A stretch of DNA of 35,530 nucleotides from Deferribacteraceae bacterium UBA1873 (GCA_002338145.1 DDHP01000067.1:6500-42029), one strand, 5' to 3'; positions 9,093 to 17,781 are shown, counted from the first letter of the stretch. Notes: generated by a model from the sequence alone, not told the origin. Numbers and translations: made by a program.

Positions 9093-9542
9093 TCAACTAT
9101 CTTTATTAATATACGAAAGGAGCTCTTTTTTCCCTTTCTTGGTTAAATCCGCCTTAATGTTTTTATCTAAATGCTCATAAACATCTTTATCAATTAATTC
9201 AAGTAGACGGTTGTTAACAGTTTTTTCTGCAGCCAAGTGCCATTTTTTGCAGTTGTATTTTTTAATTAGTTTGTTTATCTCGGCGGCAATTGTTTTTATT
9301 AACCTTTTTTCTGATTCTGCTTGCAGGTTGTGGTTTTCCCCAAAACCTTTGACTATTTGTCCGCCTGGCTGTTCCCTCCCAAAACGCCCAGGCTCATCGG
9401 AAACTTTTTCGCTTACTTTCATATAAGCATCAATATTCTGAAATTCTTTAATTAACTTCAGTCTGGGTGACTCCATAACTTCTTCAATAATTTCATAGGC
9501 TTTAAAGTGTCCTAAATCTGTCACAATTAGAATTTCTGCCAT
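9093..9542 (-). CDS. Host-attachment / bacterial eRF1-like (baeRF) family protein
   Basis: This small 149-residue cytosolic protein shows the features I recognise in the 'protein required for attachment to host cells' family. There is a hydrophobic N-terminal strand (EILIVTDLGHFKAYEI) and a GRFG segment after an acidic SDEPG. A central ESEKRLIKTIAAEIN helix follows, then a strand WHLAAEKTVNNRLLELI, and a closing KADLTKKGKKELLSYI. The family is related to archaeo-eukaryotic release factor 1 central domains; its biochemical role is not settled, and the attachment name is historical. An excellent AAAGGAGG ribosome-binding site precedes the ATG. It is monocistronic, convergent with the HD-GYP gene and divergent from the envelope cluster. 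Confidence 0.7.
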   Translation of the reverse strand: MAEILIVTDLGHFKAYEIIEEVMESPRLKLIKEFQNIDAYMKVSEKVSDEPGRFGREQPGGQIVKGFGENHNLQAESEKRLIKTIAAEINKLIKKYNCKKWHLAAEKTVNNRLLELIDKDVYEHLDKNIKADLTKKGKKELLSYINKDS

Positions 9543-9632
9543 AAAACCTCCTTTTCATAAAGAGTATACCTTAATTAAAAATATAGTCTATTGAAGTTTG
9601 TTTGCCATAGGATTTTTTTATAAATAAGGGCA

Positions 9633-9662
9633 TATAAAATAAAATTTTTATGAGTTTGTCAA
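9633..9662 (-). promoter_or_regulatory. Candidate promoter of the host-attachment family gene
   Basis: On the minus strand a perfect TTGACA (9662-9657) is followed 18 bases later by TTTATA (9638-9633). The predicted start near 9626 leaves a leader of about 85 bases. The -10 match is imperfect in this very AT-rich gap. Confidence 0.35.
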
Positions 9663-9704
9663 AGAATTATTGCTTTTTCGTATCTCATCAATTATAATTT
9701 TCGT

Positions 9705-9732
9705 TTGTTTATGGTAATAGATTTTTTATAAA
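9705..9732 (+). promoter_or_regulatory. Candidate promoter of the envelope gene cluster
   Basis: TTGTTT (9705-9710) and TATAAA (9727-9732) are separated by 16 bases, ahead of the DegT-family gene. AT-rich context makes chance matches likely. Confidence 0.35.
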
Positions 9733-9797
9733 TACTAAATATTTATTTAAAATAAAAATTAGAGTCTTAAATGACAGTACTAAGAGGAGGTTTGTTT

Positions 9798-10892
9798 ATG
9801 ATACCGATGCTTGATTTGAAAAGGGAGCTTGCTGATATAGGCGATAAAATAAAAAAAGCAGTTTGTGAAAGTATAGATGAAACGAAATTTGTACTTGGTC
9901 CTAATGTTAAACAGTTTGAAGAAAAAGCCGCCAATTATTTAGGAACAAAATATGCTGTAGGTGTTGGCAGTGGTACTGATGCTCTTCATCTTGCACTCAG
10001 AGCCGCTGGTGTGAAAGAAGGTGATGAAGTTATTACGACGCCCTTTACTTTTATTGCAACTGCTGAAGCTATAGCTTATTGCGGAGCGAAACCTGTCTTT
10101 GTGGACATAAATCCTGATACCATGAATATAGATGCGAAATTACTCGCCGGTACTGTGACAGATAAAACCAAGGCTGTACTGCCGGTGCATCTTTTTGGTA
10201 ATCCATGTGAAATGGATGAGATTGTTAAAATTGCCAGGGATAACGATTTACTTATTGTGGAAGACTGTGCCCAGTCATTCGGAGCTACATTTAAGGATAA
10301 ACAGACTGGTGCAATAGGGGATGTTGGTTGTTACAGTTTTTTTCCCAGTAAAAATTTAGGATGTTATGGAGATGGTGGACTTATTGCTACCAATGATGAA
10401 AAAATATACAATGAAATAATTGCCTTAAGAAACCATGGCTCATATAAAAGGTATTATCATGACAAGATAGGGTATAATTCCAGGTTGGACGATATACAGG
10501 CTGCTATTTTAAATGTAAAGCTGGATCTTCTTGATAAATTCAATGATGACCGTATTGAAATTGCAAATAAATACAAAGAAAACATGGGAGACTGTGTGCA
10601 ATACCAGAAAATAACACCCGGTTCCAAACATGTTTATCATCAGTTCAGTGTGACAGCGGAGAACAGGGGCAATATCATATCAGAACTGCAGAAACATGAT
10701 ATAGCGTCTGCCATATACTATCCTGTACCTTTACATTTGCAAAAGAGTTTTTCCTATTTAAAATATAGGTCTGGTGATTTTCCGAATGCAGAAATGCTGG
10801 CTTCCAGAATATTTTCTCTTCCGATAAATCCATATTTGGAGGATGAGGAGATTACAATAATTAGTGAAATTGTTAAACTGGCAGCAAAATAA
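9798..10892 (+). CDS. DegT/DnrJ/EryC1-family PLP-dependent sugar aminotransferase
   Basis: The start is placed at ATG 9798. A strong AAGAGGAGG ribosome-binding site (9782-9790) lies 7 bases before it and would be inside the gene if the in-frame ATG at 9771 were used. The 364-residue protein has GSGTDAL (58-64), the VEDCAQS motif with Asp156, and FFPSKNLG with the presumed PLP lysine K185. Family members transfer an amino group to a keto-sugar nucleotide for LPS, glycans or lipid A. It leads a five-gene cluster with lipid A and core functions. A role in amino-sugar supply to LPS, for example as a GnnB-type enzyme for diamino lipid A, is therefore an attractive inference. The family alone does not give the substrate. 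Confidence 0.88.
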   Translation: MIPMLDLKRELADIGDKIKKAVCESIDETKFVLGPNVKQFEEKAANYLGTKYAVGVGSGTDALHLALRAAGVKEGDEVITTPFTFIATAEAIAYCGAKPVFVDINPDTMNIDAKLLAGTVTDKTKAVLPVHLFGNPCEMDEIVKIARDNDLLIVEDCAQSFGATFKDKQTGAIGDVGCYSFFPSKNLGCYGDGGLIATNDEKIYNEIIALRNHGSYKRYYHDKIGYNSRLDDIQAAILNVKLDLLDKFNDDRIEIANKYKENMGDCVQYQKITPGSKHVYHQFSVTAENRGNIISELQKHDIASAIYYPVPLHLQKSFSYLKYRSGDFPNAEMLASRIFSLPINPYLEDEEITIISEIVKLAAK

Positions 10893-10901
10893 CAGGTGTT
10901 T

Positions 10902-11531
10902 ATGTTGAAAAAAGCCGGGCTATCACTACTTTTTTTTTTAGTGAAGCTGTACGGAAAAACTTTAAGATTTGAAACTATTTATCCTGAAAACTATAAAGGC
11001 AGAGATAGTGGCAATGTTTTTGCTATATGGCATGGTCACCTGTTGCCTTTGGTATTATTTTATAAATACAGAAATACAGTTACAATTGTTTCAAAGAGCA
11101 AAGATGGGGATATTGCAAACTATTTTCTTTCCCGGCTGGGCTATGTGACTGCCAGGGGCTCTTCTTCAAGGAGTGGAAGTGAATCCCTCATGAAAGCTGC
11201 TGCTTTGATGAAAAGCAACTCTACAGATGCAGCTGTTACGGTGGATGGCCCCAAAGGACCCAAATTTTCGGTTAAACCCGGTGTTATTTATCTTGCTAAA
11301 AAAAACTCAGGGGTGTTAGTACCTGCTGTTTGCAAAGTGAATTTTTATAAAAAATTTAAAAGTTGGGACAATTTTATTTTGCCAATGCCTTTTAGTAAAA
11401 TTTATATTTATTTTGGAGAAGGTATTTCCTACGAAAATGATTCTGAAAACAAGGTTAGCAGAGAAGAAGTGGATATTTTAAGGGAAAAAATGCTGGAGCT
11501 AACACGTGATTATTTTGAAGATTTTTTATAA
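10902..11531 (+). CDS. DUF374 family lysophospholipid acyltransferase-like protein
   Basis: This protein has about 209 residues. An in-frame GTG at 10896 would add two residues; ATG 10902 follows an AGG. The N terminus is hydrophobic (LSLLFFLVKLYG), suggesting membrane association. The conserved core includes FAIWHGHLLPL, the segment VSKSKDGDI, then RGSSSRSG and VDGPKGPKFSVKPGVIYLAKK. This order is characteristic of DUF374 (PF04028), relatives of lipid A and phospholipid acyltransferases. It lies 3-9 bases after the aminotransferase, and its end overlaps waaA by 26 bases, so translation is probably coupled. The placement among lipid A genes suggests an acyl transfer step in the outer-membrane lipid. 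The exact acceptor is unknown. Confidence 0.85.
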   Translation: MLKKAGLSLLFFLVKLYGKTLRFETIYPENYKGRDSGNVFAIWHGHLLPLVLFYKYRNTVTIVSKSKDGDIANYFLSRLGYVTARGSSSRSGSESLMKAAALMKSNSTDAAVTVDGPKGPKFSVKPGVIYLAKKNSGVLVPAVCKVNFYKKFKSWDNFILPMPFSKIYIYFGEGISYENDSENKVSREEVDILREKMLELTRDYFEDFL

Positions 11532-12744
11532 TATTTTTATATACCTTTTAATACCTGTAGCGTTGCCTGTGGGTTATATTTTTGCTTACAAAAGAGGGGA
11601 ACAGGACAGTTATTTTGAGCGTTTTGGGTTTATTAAGCTTAAAAAAAGCTATGATAAATCAGTTTGGTTTCACTGTGCCAGCGTAGGAGAGGTAAGAAGC
11701 ATTAAACCTTTGGTGGATGAACTGAGAAAACGGTATCCAGATTATGGGGTAATATGTTCTACTATAACCGCCACAGGTAAAGAAATGGCTGAAAATTATC
11801 TGAGACCTGATGAAGCTTTTTTGCTTCCGATTGAAAATTCTATAGCAATAAAATATTTGATACGTGTGTTGAGTACAAAAGTTCTGTTTATTGTGGACAC
11901 AGAATTGTGGCCTAATCTCATTTCTGCTGCATCCGATAATACTAAACTCTGTTTGATAAATGGAAGATTGTCTGAAAAAAGTTTTAAAAGATATAAAAAA
12001 TTGTCATTTATTTTTAGATCATTACTAAAAAGATTTGACAAAATTTTTACTAAAAGTGAAGCTGATTCGGAGAAATTTTCTAATATACTGGGGACAAAAG
12101 AGAATATTTTCAACACGGGTAATATTAAATTTTTTGAACCTTCAAAGGTAACTATACCTGAAGTTTTGAGGAGTATAAAGAACAAGAAAATATTTATTGC
12201 TGGCAGTACACACGAAGGGGAAGAAGCTCTTGTAATCAGAGCATATGCAAAATGCAGAGAAAATATTGATATGCTTTTTATAGCTCCCAGGCATATAAAT
12301 AGGGTGGACGCCATAGTCGCTGAGGTGGAAAAAGAGGGGATGTCAGTGAAAAAATTTTCCCAAATGTATTCTGATGATTCCGTTGATGTGGTGGTTGTGG
12401 ATTCTATGGGCATGTTAGAATCACTGTATTCTATTTCACAAAAGATTTTTATAGGAGGTTCTTTTGTTAATGTTGGGGGGCACAATATTTTTGAAGCATT
12501 ACAGTTTAGGAAGATTGTTGCTGCTGGCAGATTTATGGATAATTTCAAAGAAATTAGAGATATTGCACAGCAACACAGACTTTTGTTTACCATAAATAAT
12601 GAGAAGGACCTTGTGGAATACCTTGAAAAAAAACAGGAAACAGAGTATGACTTTAGCGGATTTTTTTATGACCTTTATAAACTCAACAAGAATAAGACTG
12701 ACTTGATACTGGATGAGATACCCAATGAAGAATATGGCAATTAA
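11506..12744 (+). CDS. waaA: 3-deoxy-D-manno-octulosonic acid (Kdo) transferase
   Basis: This 412-residue GT-B glycosyltransferase transfers Kdo from CMP-Kdo to lipid IVA at the inner membrane. An N-terminal membrane anchor (about 1-25) precedes WFHCASVGEVRS, STITATGKEMA and VDTELWPNL, all diagnostic for WaaA/KdtA. The C-terminal half has APRHINR and the GGSFVNVGGHNIFEAL donor-binding region. The start is GTG 11506, supported by GGAG at 11495-11498 with a 7-base spacer; it lies inside the upstream gene. The 3' end overlaps the lpxL-like gene by about 20-30 bases. The protein does not show whether it adds one or two Kdo residues. Confidence 0.95.
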   Translation: MIILKIFYNIFIYLLIPVALPVGYIFAYKRGEQDSYFERFGFIKLKKSYDKSVWFHCASVGEVRSIKPLVDELRKRYPDYGVICSTITATGKEMAENYLRPDEAFLLPIENSIAIKYLIRVLSTKVLFIVDTELWPNLISAASDNTKLCLINGRLSEKSFKRYKKLSFIFRSLLKRFDKIFTKSEADSEKFSNILGTKENIFNTGNIKFFEPSKVTIPEVLRSIKNKKIFIAGSTHEGEEALVIRAYAKCRENIDMLFIAPRHINRVDAIVAEVEKEGMSVKKFSQMYSDDSVDVVVVDSMGMLESLYSISQKIFIGGSFVNVGGHNIFEALQFRKIVAAGRFMDNFKEIRDIAQQHRLLFTINNEKDLVEYLEKKQETEYDFSGFFYDLYKLNKNKTDLILDEIPNEEYGN

Positions 12745-13609
12745 AATTTTGTATAGATTTCTGATTAGAAAAAACAGAGGTCAACTTATTAAATACGGTA
12801 GATTTTTTGGTGCTCTATTTTATTATCTACTGTCTGACAGGCGTAAAATTGTTAAAAAAAATCTGGAAATTGTTGGTGCCGACTGCGGGAAGAAATCTGT
12901 AAAGAAAGTGTTTGAAAATAACTTTATATCATTTTTTGAGCTTTTTTTAATACCCAAAATCGACGAACAGTTTCTTGTGAATTGTGTTGATGTTGTTAAT
13001 GAACAGGAGATAAGGGATTTTATCAGAAAACATAAAAAAAATATATTAGTGAGCGCTCATATCGGATGCTGGGAATTATCGGCAACTATTTTTTCACAGA
13101 TTTTTAAAACGGATGTGGCGGTGATTGGGAAAAAAATAAAGAATCAAAGCGTTAATGATATTATTGTTTCTCTGCGTAAAAGCCAGCATGTGGATTATTT
13201 ACAACATAGAAATATACTTAAAAATATTTACAGCTGTTTGGCTAATAATGTGTCTGTGGGTGTTTTACTGGATCAGAGTGCAAGAAAAAAGGATTCTATT
13301 TTTGTAGATTTTTTTGGCTTGCGCACTGCTTTTAATGCGTCTATTGCTGCAATATGTGTCAGAAAAGATATTCCGGCTCTTCCTTGTTTTTGTATAAGAG
13401 AAAACGGAAAAATTAAATTTTTAAGCTACCCTCCTATTTTTCCTGATAAAAAACTTGAACCAAAAAGCAGGGTAAGGCAATTTATTCGTGAAATAAATAT
13501 TGTATATGAAGATGTTATTAGAAAATACCCTGAGCAGTGGTTGCATTTACACAAGCGATTTAAAAGAACGGAGTCTGCGGATGGGACAGAAACCTATAGT
13601 ATTTATTGA
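12713..13609 (+). CDS. Lipid A biosynthesis (LpxL/HtrB-family) acyltransferase
   Basis: The protein has up to 298 residues. The start is uncertain: ATG 12713, 12725 and 12734 are all in frame inside the waaA tail, and none has a decisive ribosome-binding site. The HxxxxE catalytic motif of the lysophosphatidic-acid acyltransferase superfamily is present as SAHIGCWEL (H116, E121 from 12713). It is followed by LLDQSARKKD, VDFFG, and YPEQWLHLHKRFKR near the C terminus, as in LpxL/LpxM. These inner-membrane enzymes add a secondary acyl chain to Kdo-lipid A, the product of the preceding gene. The gene overlaps both neighbours. The choice between laurate- and myristate-type activity cannot be made from sequence. 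Confidence 0.88.
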   Translation: MRYPMKNMAIKILYRFLIRKNRGQLIKYGRFFGALFYYLLSDRRKIVKKNLEIVGADCGKKSVKKVFENNFISFFELFLIPKIDEQFLVNCVDVVNEQEIRDFIRKHKKNILVSAHIGCWELSATIFSQIFKTDVAVIGKKIKNQSVNDIIVSLRKSQHVDYLQHRNILKNIYSCLANNVSVGVLLDQSARKKDSIFVDFFGLRTAFNASIAAICVRKDIPALPCFCIRENGKIKFLSYPPIFPDKKLEPKSRVRQFIREINIVYEDVIRKYPEQWLHLHKRFKRTESADGTETYSIY

Positions 13610-14168
13610 CAGGGATGGTACGTTAAATAAAGAAGCCGGTTATATTAACCACTTAGATAATTTTGAACTGTATCCGTTTGTGTTTCATGGTTTACGCATG
13701 TTAAATGTATTTGATATTTATTCTGTAGTAATTACCAACCAGGCAGGGGTGGCAAGAGGATATTTTTCCGAAAGCTTTCTTGTAAAAGTACATGAAAAGA
13801 TGGTTGCTACGATAGAAGATAACGGAGCTTTTCTTGATGGTTTGTATTACTGCCCCCATCATAAAACCTCAGGAAAAGGTAAATATGCAGTGGACTGTAA
13901 CTGTAGAAAACCAAAAACAGGGTTAATTGAAGAAGCCCTTAAAGAGTTAAAAGAAACTGTAGATACCAACAGAATGTATGTAGTGGGGGATAAATTTTCA
14001 GATATTTATATGGGCAATAAGGCCGGCTGTAAAAGTATTTTGGTAAAAACGGGGTACGGTAGGGGAGAGTTGGAAAACTCAGATGTAAATGTCCCCTTTA
14101 CGATGACAGAAAATTTTCTTACGGCTGTTATCTGGATATTGAAGGATTTAAAACTTACAGATTATTAA
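13581..14168 (+). CDS. gmhB: D-glycero-D-manno-heptose-1,7-bisphosphate 7-phosphatase
   Basis: The start is placed at ATG 13581, giving 195 residues and an N terminus of MGQKPIVFIDRDGTLN. An upstream in-frame ATG at 13500 would add 27 residues lying wholly inside the acyltransferase gene. The HAD phosphatase motif DRDGT has nucleophile D10 and acid D12. The zinc-binding loop is present as CPHH (91-94) with CNC (106-108), and motif GDKFSD (136-141) binds magnesium. It removes the 7-phosphate of heptose bisphosphate on the way to ADP-heptose, needed for the LPS inner core. It is the last gene of the cluster and overlaps the lpxL-like gene by 29 bases. A histidinol-phosphatase role is possible within the family but less likely here. 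Confidence 0.9.
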   Translation: MGQKPIVFIDRDGTLNKEAGYINHLDNFELYPFVFHGLRMLNVFDIYSVVITNQAGVARGYFSESFLVKVHEKMVATIEDNGAFLDGLYYCPHHKTSGKGKYAVDCNCRKPKTGLIEEALKELKETVDTNRMYVVGDKFSDIYMGNKAGCKSILVKTGYGRGELENSDVNVPFTMTENFLTAVIWILKDLKLTDY

Positions 14169-14266
14169 ATGCTGAAAGTTTATCAGACATTTTTTAATTG
14201 AGGCTTGACCTTGTAAAACAAACTTTTCTATAAGCTTTGTCTGATACTGGCGATATTTGGTCAGTA

Positions 14267-14292
14267 CCGTGAAAATCCACGGCATTTATTTT
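14267..14292 (+). terminator. Possible intrinsic terminator after gmhB
   Basis: CCGTG (14267-14271) and CACGG (14278-14282) form a short GC-rich stem with a 6-base loop, followed by CATTTATTTT. It lies between the convergent gmhB and argF genes. The stem is only five base pairs. Confidence 0.4.
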
Positions 14293-14308
14293 GATTACTC
14301 ATTAAAGA

Positions 14309-15220
14309 TTAGCCCATCAGCCAAGCCATGATAGCCTTTTGTGCGTGCAACCTGTTTTCAGCTTCATCAAATACTACCGAAGCTTCCGATTCGAAGACGT
14401 CTTCTGTGACCTCCTCTCCTATGTGTGCAGGCAGACAGTGCATAAATATTGTATTTTCTTTTCCGGTAGCATCTATAAGCGTTTTGTTAACCTGAAAATG
14501 TTCAAATATTTTTTTTCTTTTTTCAGCTTCCTCTTCTTGCCCCATACTTGTCCATACATCTGTATAAATTACATCGGCATCTTTCACTGCAAGTAAGGGG
14601 TCATTTGTTTGAAATATAATTGAGCCTGTTTTATTAGCTAATTTTTCTGCATCTTTTACATATTCGCTCTTACATTCGTAACCTTTAGGTGTCGCAACTC
14701 TGAAATTCATTCCAAATTTTGCAGCACCATAAACCCATGAGTTGGCCATGTTGTTTCCATCTCCCACAAAAGCTACATTGATTCCTTTTAGTTTATTAAA
14801 TTTTTCGTAGATTGTAAGCACATCTGCCATAACCTGACATGGATGAAAGTCGTCAGTTAAGCCGTTAATAACAGGTATTGAAGCATACTTTGCAAGTTCT
14901 TCCAACTTGCTGTGTCCAAACGTTCTTATCATTATTCCGTCAACATATCTGCTTAAAGTCCTTGCTGTATCTTTTAATGTTTCCCCTCTACCTAACTGGA
15001 GATCGTTCTTACTGAGAAAAAGGGGATAACCCCCCAGTTCGTAAACACCCACTTCAAAAGATACCCTTGTCCTTGTGGAGGATTTCTCAAAAATTAGTGC
15101 TACTTTTTTATTTTTGAGGGGAGTTGATTTATCCTTACCTGTTTTCATGTCATGAGCCAATTTTATAATATTCAGCAGCTCATTACTGCTAAAATCCCGT
15201 AATGTTAGAAAATCTTTCAT
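14309..15220 (-). CDS. argF: Ornithine carbamoyltransferase
   Basis: This 303-residue cytosolic enzyme condenses ornithine and carbamoyl phosphate to citrulline in arginine synthesis. All signature sites are present: the carbamoyl-phosphate loop SSTRTR (47-52), HPCQ (126-129), the ornithine-binding DVWTSMGQ (221-228) and HCLP (261-264). Its ATG directly abuts the argD stop codon with no spacer. A GAGGAGA ribosome-binding site lies within the argD tail. It is therefore the second gene of an argD-argF operon. Length is normal and no key residue is missing. Confidence 0.97.
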   Translation of the reverse strand: MKDFLTLRDFSSNELLNIIKLAHDMKTGKDKSTPLKNKKVALIFEKSSTRTRVSFEVGVYELGGYPLFLSKNDLQLGRGETLKDTARTLSRYVDGIMIRTFGHSKLEELAKYASIPVINGLTDDFHPCQVMADVLTIYEKFNKLKGINVAFVGDGNNMANSWVYGAAKFGMNFRVATPKGYECKSEYVKDAEKLANKTGSIIFQTNDPLLAVKDADVIYTDVWTSMGQEEEAEKRKKIFEHFQVNKTLIDATGKENTIFMHCLPAHIGEEVTEDVFESEASVVFDEAENRLHAQKAIMAWLMG

Positions 15221-16387
15221 CTATTTCTCCTCTAATAATTTAAGGGTTTTCTCGGTTTTTGCGATACCGATATCAAGATCGTTTTTGCTGATATTCAGCG
15301 GAGGGTAAAATCTGACGGTGTTTTCTCCTGCTCCAACCAGTAGAAGTTTATTTTTAATTGCTGTTTTAATAAACTCCATAGAATCTAAACTTTCAAAGCT
15401 CACTCCGATCATCAGACCTTCACCTCTTATTTCCCCTCTGTTGCCAAAAATCCTTTTAAGCTCCGATTTCAGGTAAGCACCTTTTTCTCTTACTTCCTGG
15501 AGGAATTTCGGCTCTGAAATTATATCCAGGACTTTATCAGCTGCAGCACAAGCAAGATAATTACCGCCGAAAGTGGAAGCATGGGTTCCGGGTGCAAGAA
15601 AATGAGCGCACTTGTCTGATGCTGCCATAGCTCCTATTGGAACACCGTTGGCAAGAGCCTTGGCAAGTGTTAATATATCTGGCTCAACACCATAATGTTC
15701 GTAGCTGAACATTGTGCCTGTGCGACCTATCCCGGTTTGTATTTCGTCATAGATAAGCAGTATGTCATTTTCATCACAATATTCCCTGAGACTTTTCAAA
15801 AAGCCCGTTTTTGAAGGTATTACGCCGCCTTCTCCTTGGATAACTTCTGTCATAATAGCCACTACTTCGCCTTTATCTGCTATGTTGCGCACTGACTCAA
15901 AGTCGCCAAAAGGTACATGGTGAAAAAAATCCGCTACAGGCCTGAAACCGTCTTTAACCTTATCCTGGCCTGTAGCTGAAAGTGTTGCATAAGTACGGCC
16001 ATGGAACGAATTTTTCATGGTTATTATCTTATATCGCAGTCCGTCGTATTTTTTGTTTCCATAAATTCTTGCCAGTTTTATTGCGGATTCGTTGGCTTCT
16101 GCACCGGAGTTACAGAAAAAAACTTTCCCACCGAAAGATAGTTCGGAAATTTTTTTAGCAACGTTACTTTGTAAAGAGTTTTTAAAAAGATTTGAAGTGT
16201 GCACAAGCTTTGACGATTGACTGCATATAACTTCAGCTATATCCGGGTTTGCATGCCCCAGATTAACAACAGCAATACCAGAAGTAAAATCCATATATTC
16301 GTTTCCCTCTTTATCGTAGAGACGGCAGCCGTTACCTGAGACAAAATCAAGATCGAATCTATTGTAAGTTTCCAGTATTTTACTCAT
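15221..16387 (-). CDS. argD: Acetylornithine aminotransferase
   Basis: This 388-residue fold-type I PLP enzyme makes N-acetylornithine (and in many bacteria also acts on succinyldiaminopimelate). Visible sites are CNSGAEANE (92-100), NSFHGRT (126-132), YDEIQTG with Asp214 for the pyridine nitrogen, and TLAKALANG with the Schiff-base lysine K243. The following TFGGNYLA segment is also typical. The start ATG follows a near-perfect GCAGGAGGTG ribosome-binding site. It is the first gene of the arg pair and is divergent from the IorA-like gene, with a 98-base intergenic region. It could also serve lysine synthesis. Confidence 0.95.
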   Translation of the reverse strand: MSKILETYNRFDLDFVSGNGCRLYDKEGNEYMDFTSGIAVVNLGHANPDIAEVICSQSSKLVHTSNLFKNSLQSNVAKKISELSFGGKVFFCNSGAEANESAIKLARIYGNKKYDGLRYKIITMKNSFHGRTYATLSATGQDKVKDGFRPVADFFHHVPFGDFESVRNIADKGEVVAIMTEVIQGEGGVIPSKTGFLKSLREYCDENDILLIYDEIQTGIGRTGTMFSYEHYGVEPDILTLAKALANGVPIGAMAASDKCAHFLAPGTHASTFGGNYLACAAADKVLDIISEPKFLQEVREKGAYLKSELKRIFGNRGEIRGEGLMIGVSFESLDSMEFIKTAIKNKLLLVGAGENTVRFYPPLNISKNDLDIGIAKTEKTLKLLEEK

Positions 16388-16412
16388 ACCGCACCTCCTG
16401 CTGGAATGACCA

Positions 16413-16440
16413 ATTTTACATATTTTATATTAAAAATCAA
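16413..16440 (-). promoter_or_regulatory. Candidate promoter of argD-argF
   Basis: On the minus strand TTGATT (16440-16435) and TAAAAT (16418-16413) are spaced by 16 bases. The predicted start is about 19 bases before the argD ATG. No arginine operator was recognised. Confidence 0.4.
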
Positions 16441-16449
16441 TTTTTTATG

Positions 16450-16478
16450 TTGTGTTAATACTAAATATTATATATAAA
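16450..16478 (+). promoter_or_regulatory. Candidate promoter of the IorA-like gene, giving a leaderless message
   Basis: TTGTGT (16450-16455) and TATAAA (16473-16478) are 17 bases apart. The expected start falls at or just before the ATG at 16486. No ribosome-binding site precedes that ATG. Confidence 0.35.
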
Positions 16479-16485
16479 AATCTCC

Positions 16486-17781
16486 ATGCCGGAAAAAAAC
16501 AGCTATGAAATAATTTCTGAATTTATACAGCAGGCAGGATTTGTAACGGGGTATGTTGAGCCAAATTTTCCTGTATATTTCCCTGAATTTGATTTAAGGT
16601 TTGGCAAAAATGAAGGGGCAAATTACCTTTTGGGGAGTGCTACAACAGGTAATAAGAGTATAGGTTTTTTTCATTCTCCTGTTTCTTTGAAACAGTCTTT
16701 GGCGTTGAAAAGTGAATGTGTTATTATTACAACCGCACTGCCTGAGAAACTGGAAATGCCCATTATTTTCTGTAAAAATATTGCTTTGCTGAAAGATAAA
16801 CTGATAGCTGCTATTAAGGTATCTGCTGAGTCAAAATTACCAGTAATGATTGTCATCAGTGACTCTGTACTTTTTAATTACTGGGATGTAGATGATTTTG
16901 ATTTTGACAATGAGCGGTTAAAACCTTTACTGAGCAAAAAAACTCTGGACAATAAGCTTTCCTCTGAAGAGTATCTTGATAGTTTGAATGTAGCGGAAGC
17001 GGTATTAGGGAATTATTTTTCGGAGAAAGTTTTTACAAATAATAGGATATCTTTTTTTGAAGAAGAAACTGAATTTTTTGATTATCTGGTTCCTTTTGTA
17101 AAATCTACCTTTTTTAAAGACATTGAGTCTAAAAATGTATTGTGTATTAAATATAAAGAAAAAGACTTTTTTAGGATGGTGAAGTTACACTATTCATTGG
17201 ATTTGGATTTTGAATTTTTAGAGGAGAAAAAAAATATTCAATTAACTCCTCTTTTATGCCCAGGATGTCCATTCGTTTCTATTTTTAATCAGTTGAATAT
17301 ATCTGAATATCTTGTATTTTCAGATATTAACTGTGAGTCTGTTTATAAACGTCTAAATGTGCAAAAATTTGCACCGGAATTTGTTGAAGGGATGTGCAGA
17401 AACAGCAGCAGTAAATGTCTATATATTGGTAATATCAGTGGTTTTGCCCCTTTTTATCAACAAAATGCTGAAAGCCTGGAAGTGATTCTTTTAAATGATT
17501 TACAGACAAAACCGTCTTTTTTGCCAATTGCCAAAGCTACAAAATTACAGGGTACAGGGGTTATTTTTCCTTACAGTTGTAATAATGTCACGAAAAAAAG
17601 ACAGGTGAAAATTGCTGAGAAAAAATGCCTGTGTATTAAAAATAATGAAACTGTCAAATGTATAAATAGTACTAATTGCCCCGCACTTTATGTGAAGGGC
17701 GATACTGTGAGTGTGGATAATGAACTTTGTACAGGCTGCAGAGTCTGTGCAAAAGTCTGCCCATATGGAGCAGTTAAATGA
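16486..17781 (+). CDS. Divergent, shortened homologue of indolepyruvate:ferredoxin oxidoreductase alpha subunit (IorA-like)
   Basis: This 431-residue protein compares with about 600 for IorA. Its N-terminal third follows IorA order: a GYVEPNFP segment where IorA has GYPGTP, then NEGA (42-45), and a SPVSLKQSLAL segment where IorA has its GLN motif. LCPGCP (257-262) is the hallmark of the IorA thiamine-pyrophosphate half. The motifs that should follow are altered: SDINC replaces GDIGC, GNISG replaces GDSTF, and LLND replaces the LDN motif. The C terminus keeps the IorA ferredoxin signature NCPAL (397-401) and CTGCRVCAKVCP (415-426). I infer an IorA descendant that binds iron-sulfur but probably not thiamine pyrophosphate. 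A 4-base ATGA overlap couples it to an IorB-like gene. Confidence 0.7.
   Translation: MPEKNSYEIISEFIQQAGFVTGYVEPNFPVYFPEFDLRFGKNEGANYLLGSATTGNKSIGFFHSPVSLKQSLALKSECVIITTALPEKLEMPIIFCKNIALLKDKLIAAIKVSAESKLPVMIVISDSVLFNYWDVDDFDFDNERLKPLLSKKTLDNKLSSEEYLDSLNVAEAVLGNYFSEKVFTNNRISFFEEETEFFDYLVPFVKSTFFKDIESKNVLCIKYKEKDFFRMVKLHYSLDLDFEFLEEKKNIQLTPLLCPGCPFVSIFNQLNISEYLVFSDINCESVYKRLNVQKFAPEFVEGMCRNSSSKCLYIGNISGFAPFYQQNAESLEVILLNDLQTKPSFLPIAKATKLQGTGVIFPYSCNNVTKKRQVKIAEKKCLCIKNNETVKCINSTNCPALYVKGDTVSVDNELCTGCRVCAKVCPYGAVK

Noticed and set aside
9771..9797. Upstream ATG for the DegT aminotransferase
   Set aside because: Using it would put the strong AAGAGGAGG ribosome-binding site inside the coding region; ATG 9798 gives the family-typical N terminus.
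11796..12593. 265-residue ORF on the minus strand
   Set aside because: It is wholly antisense to waaA, whose motifs are clear. The translation is serine/isoleucine-rich without any recognisable domain.
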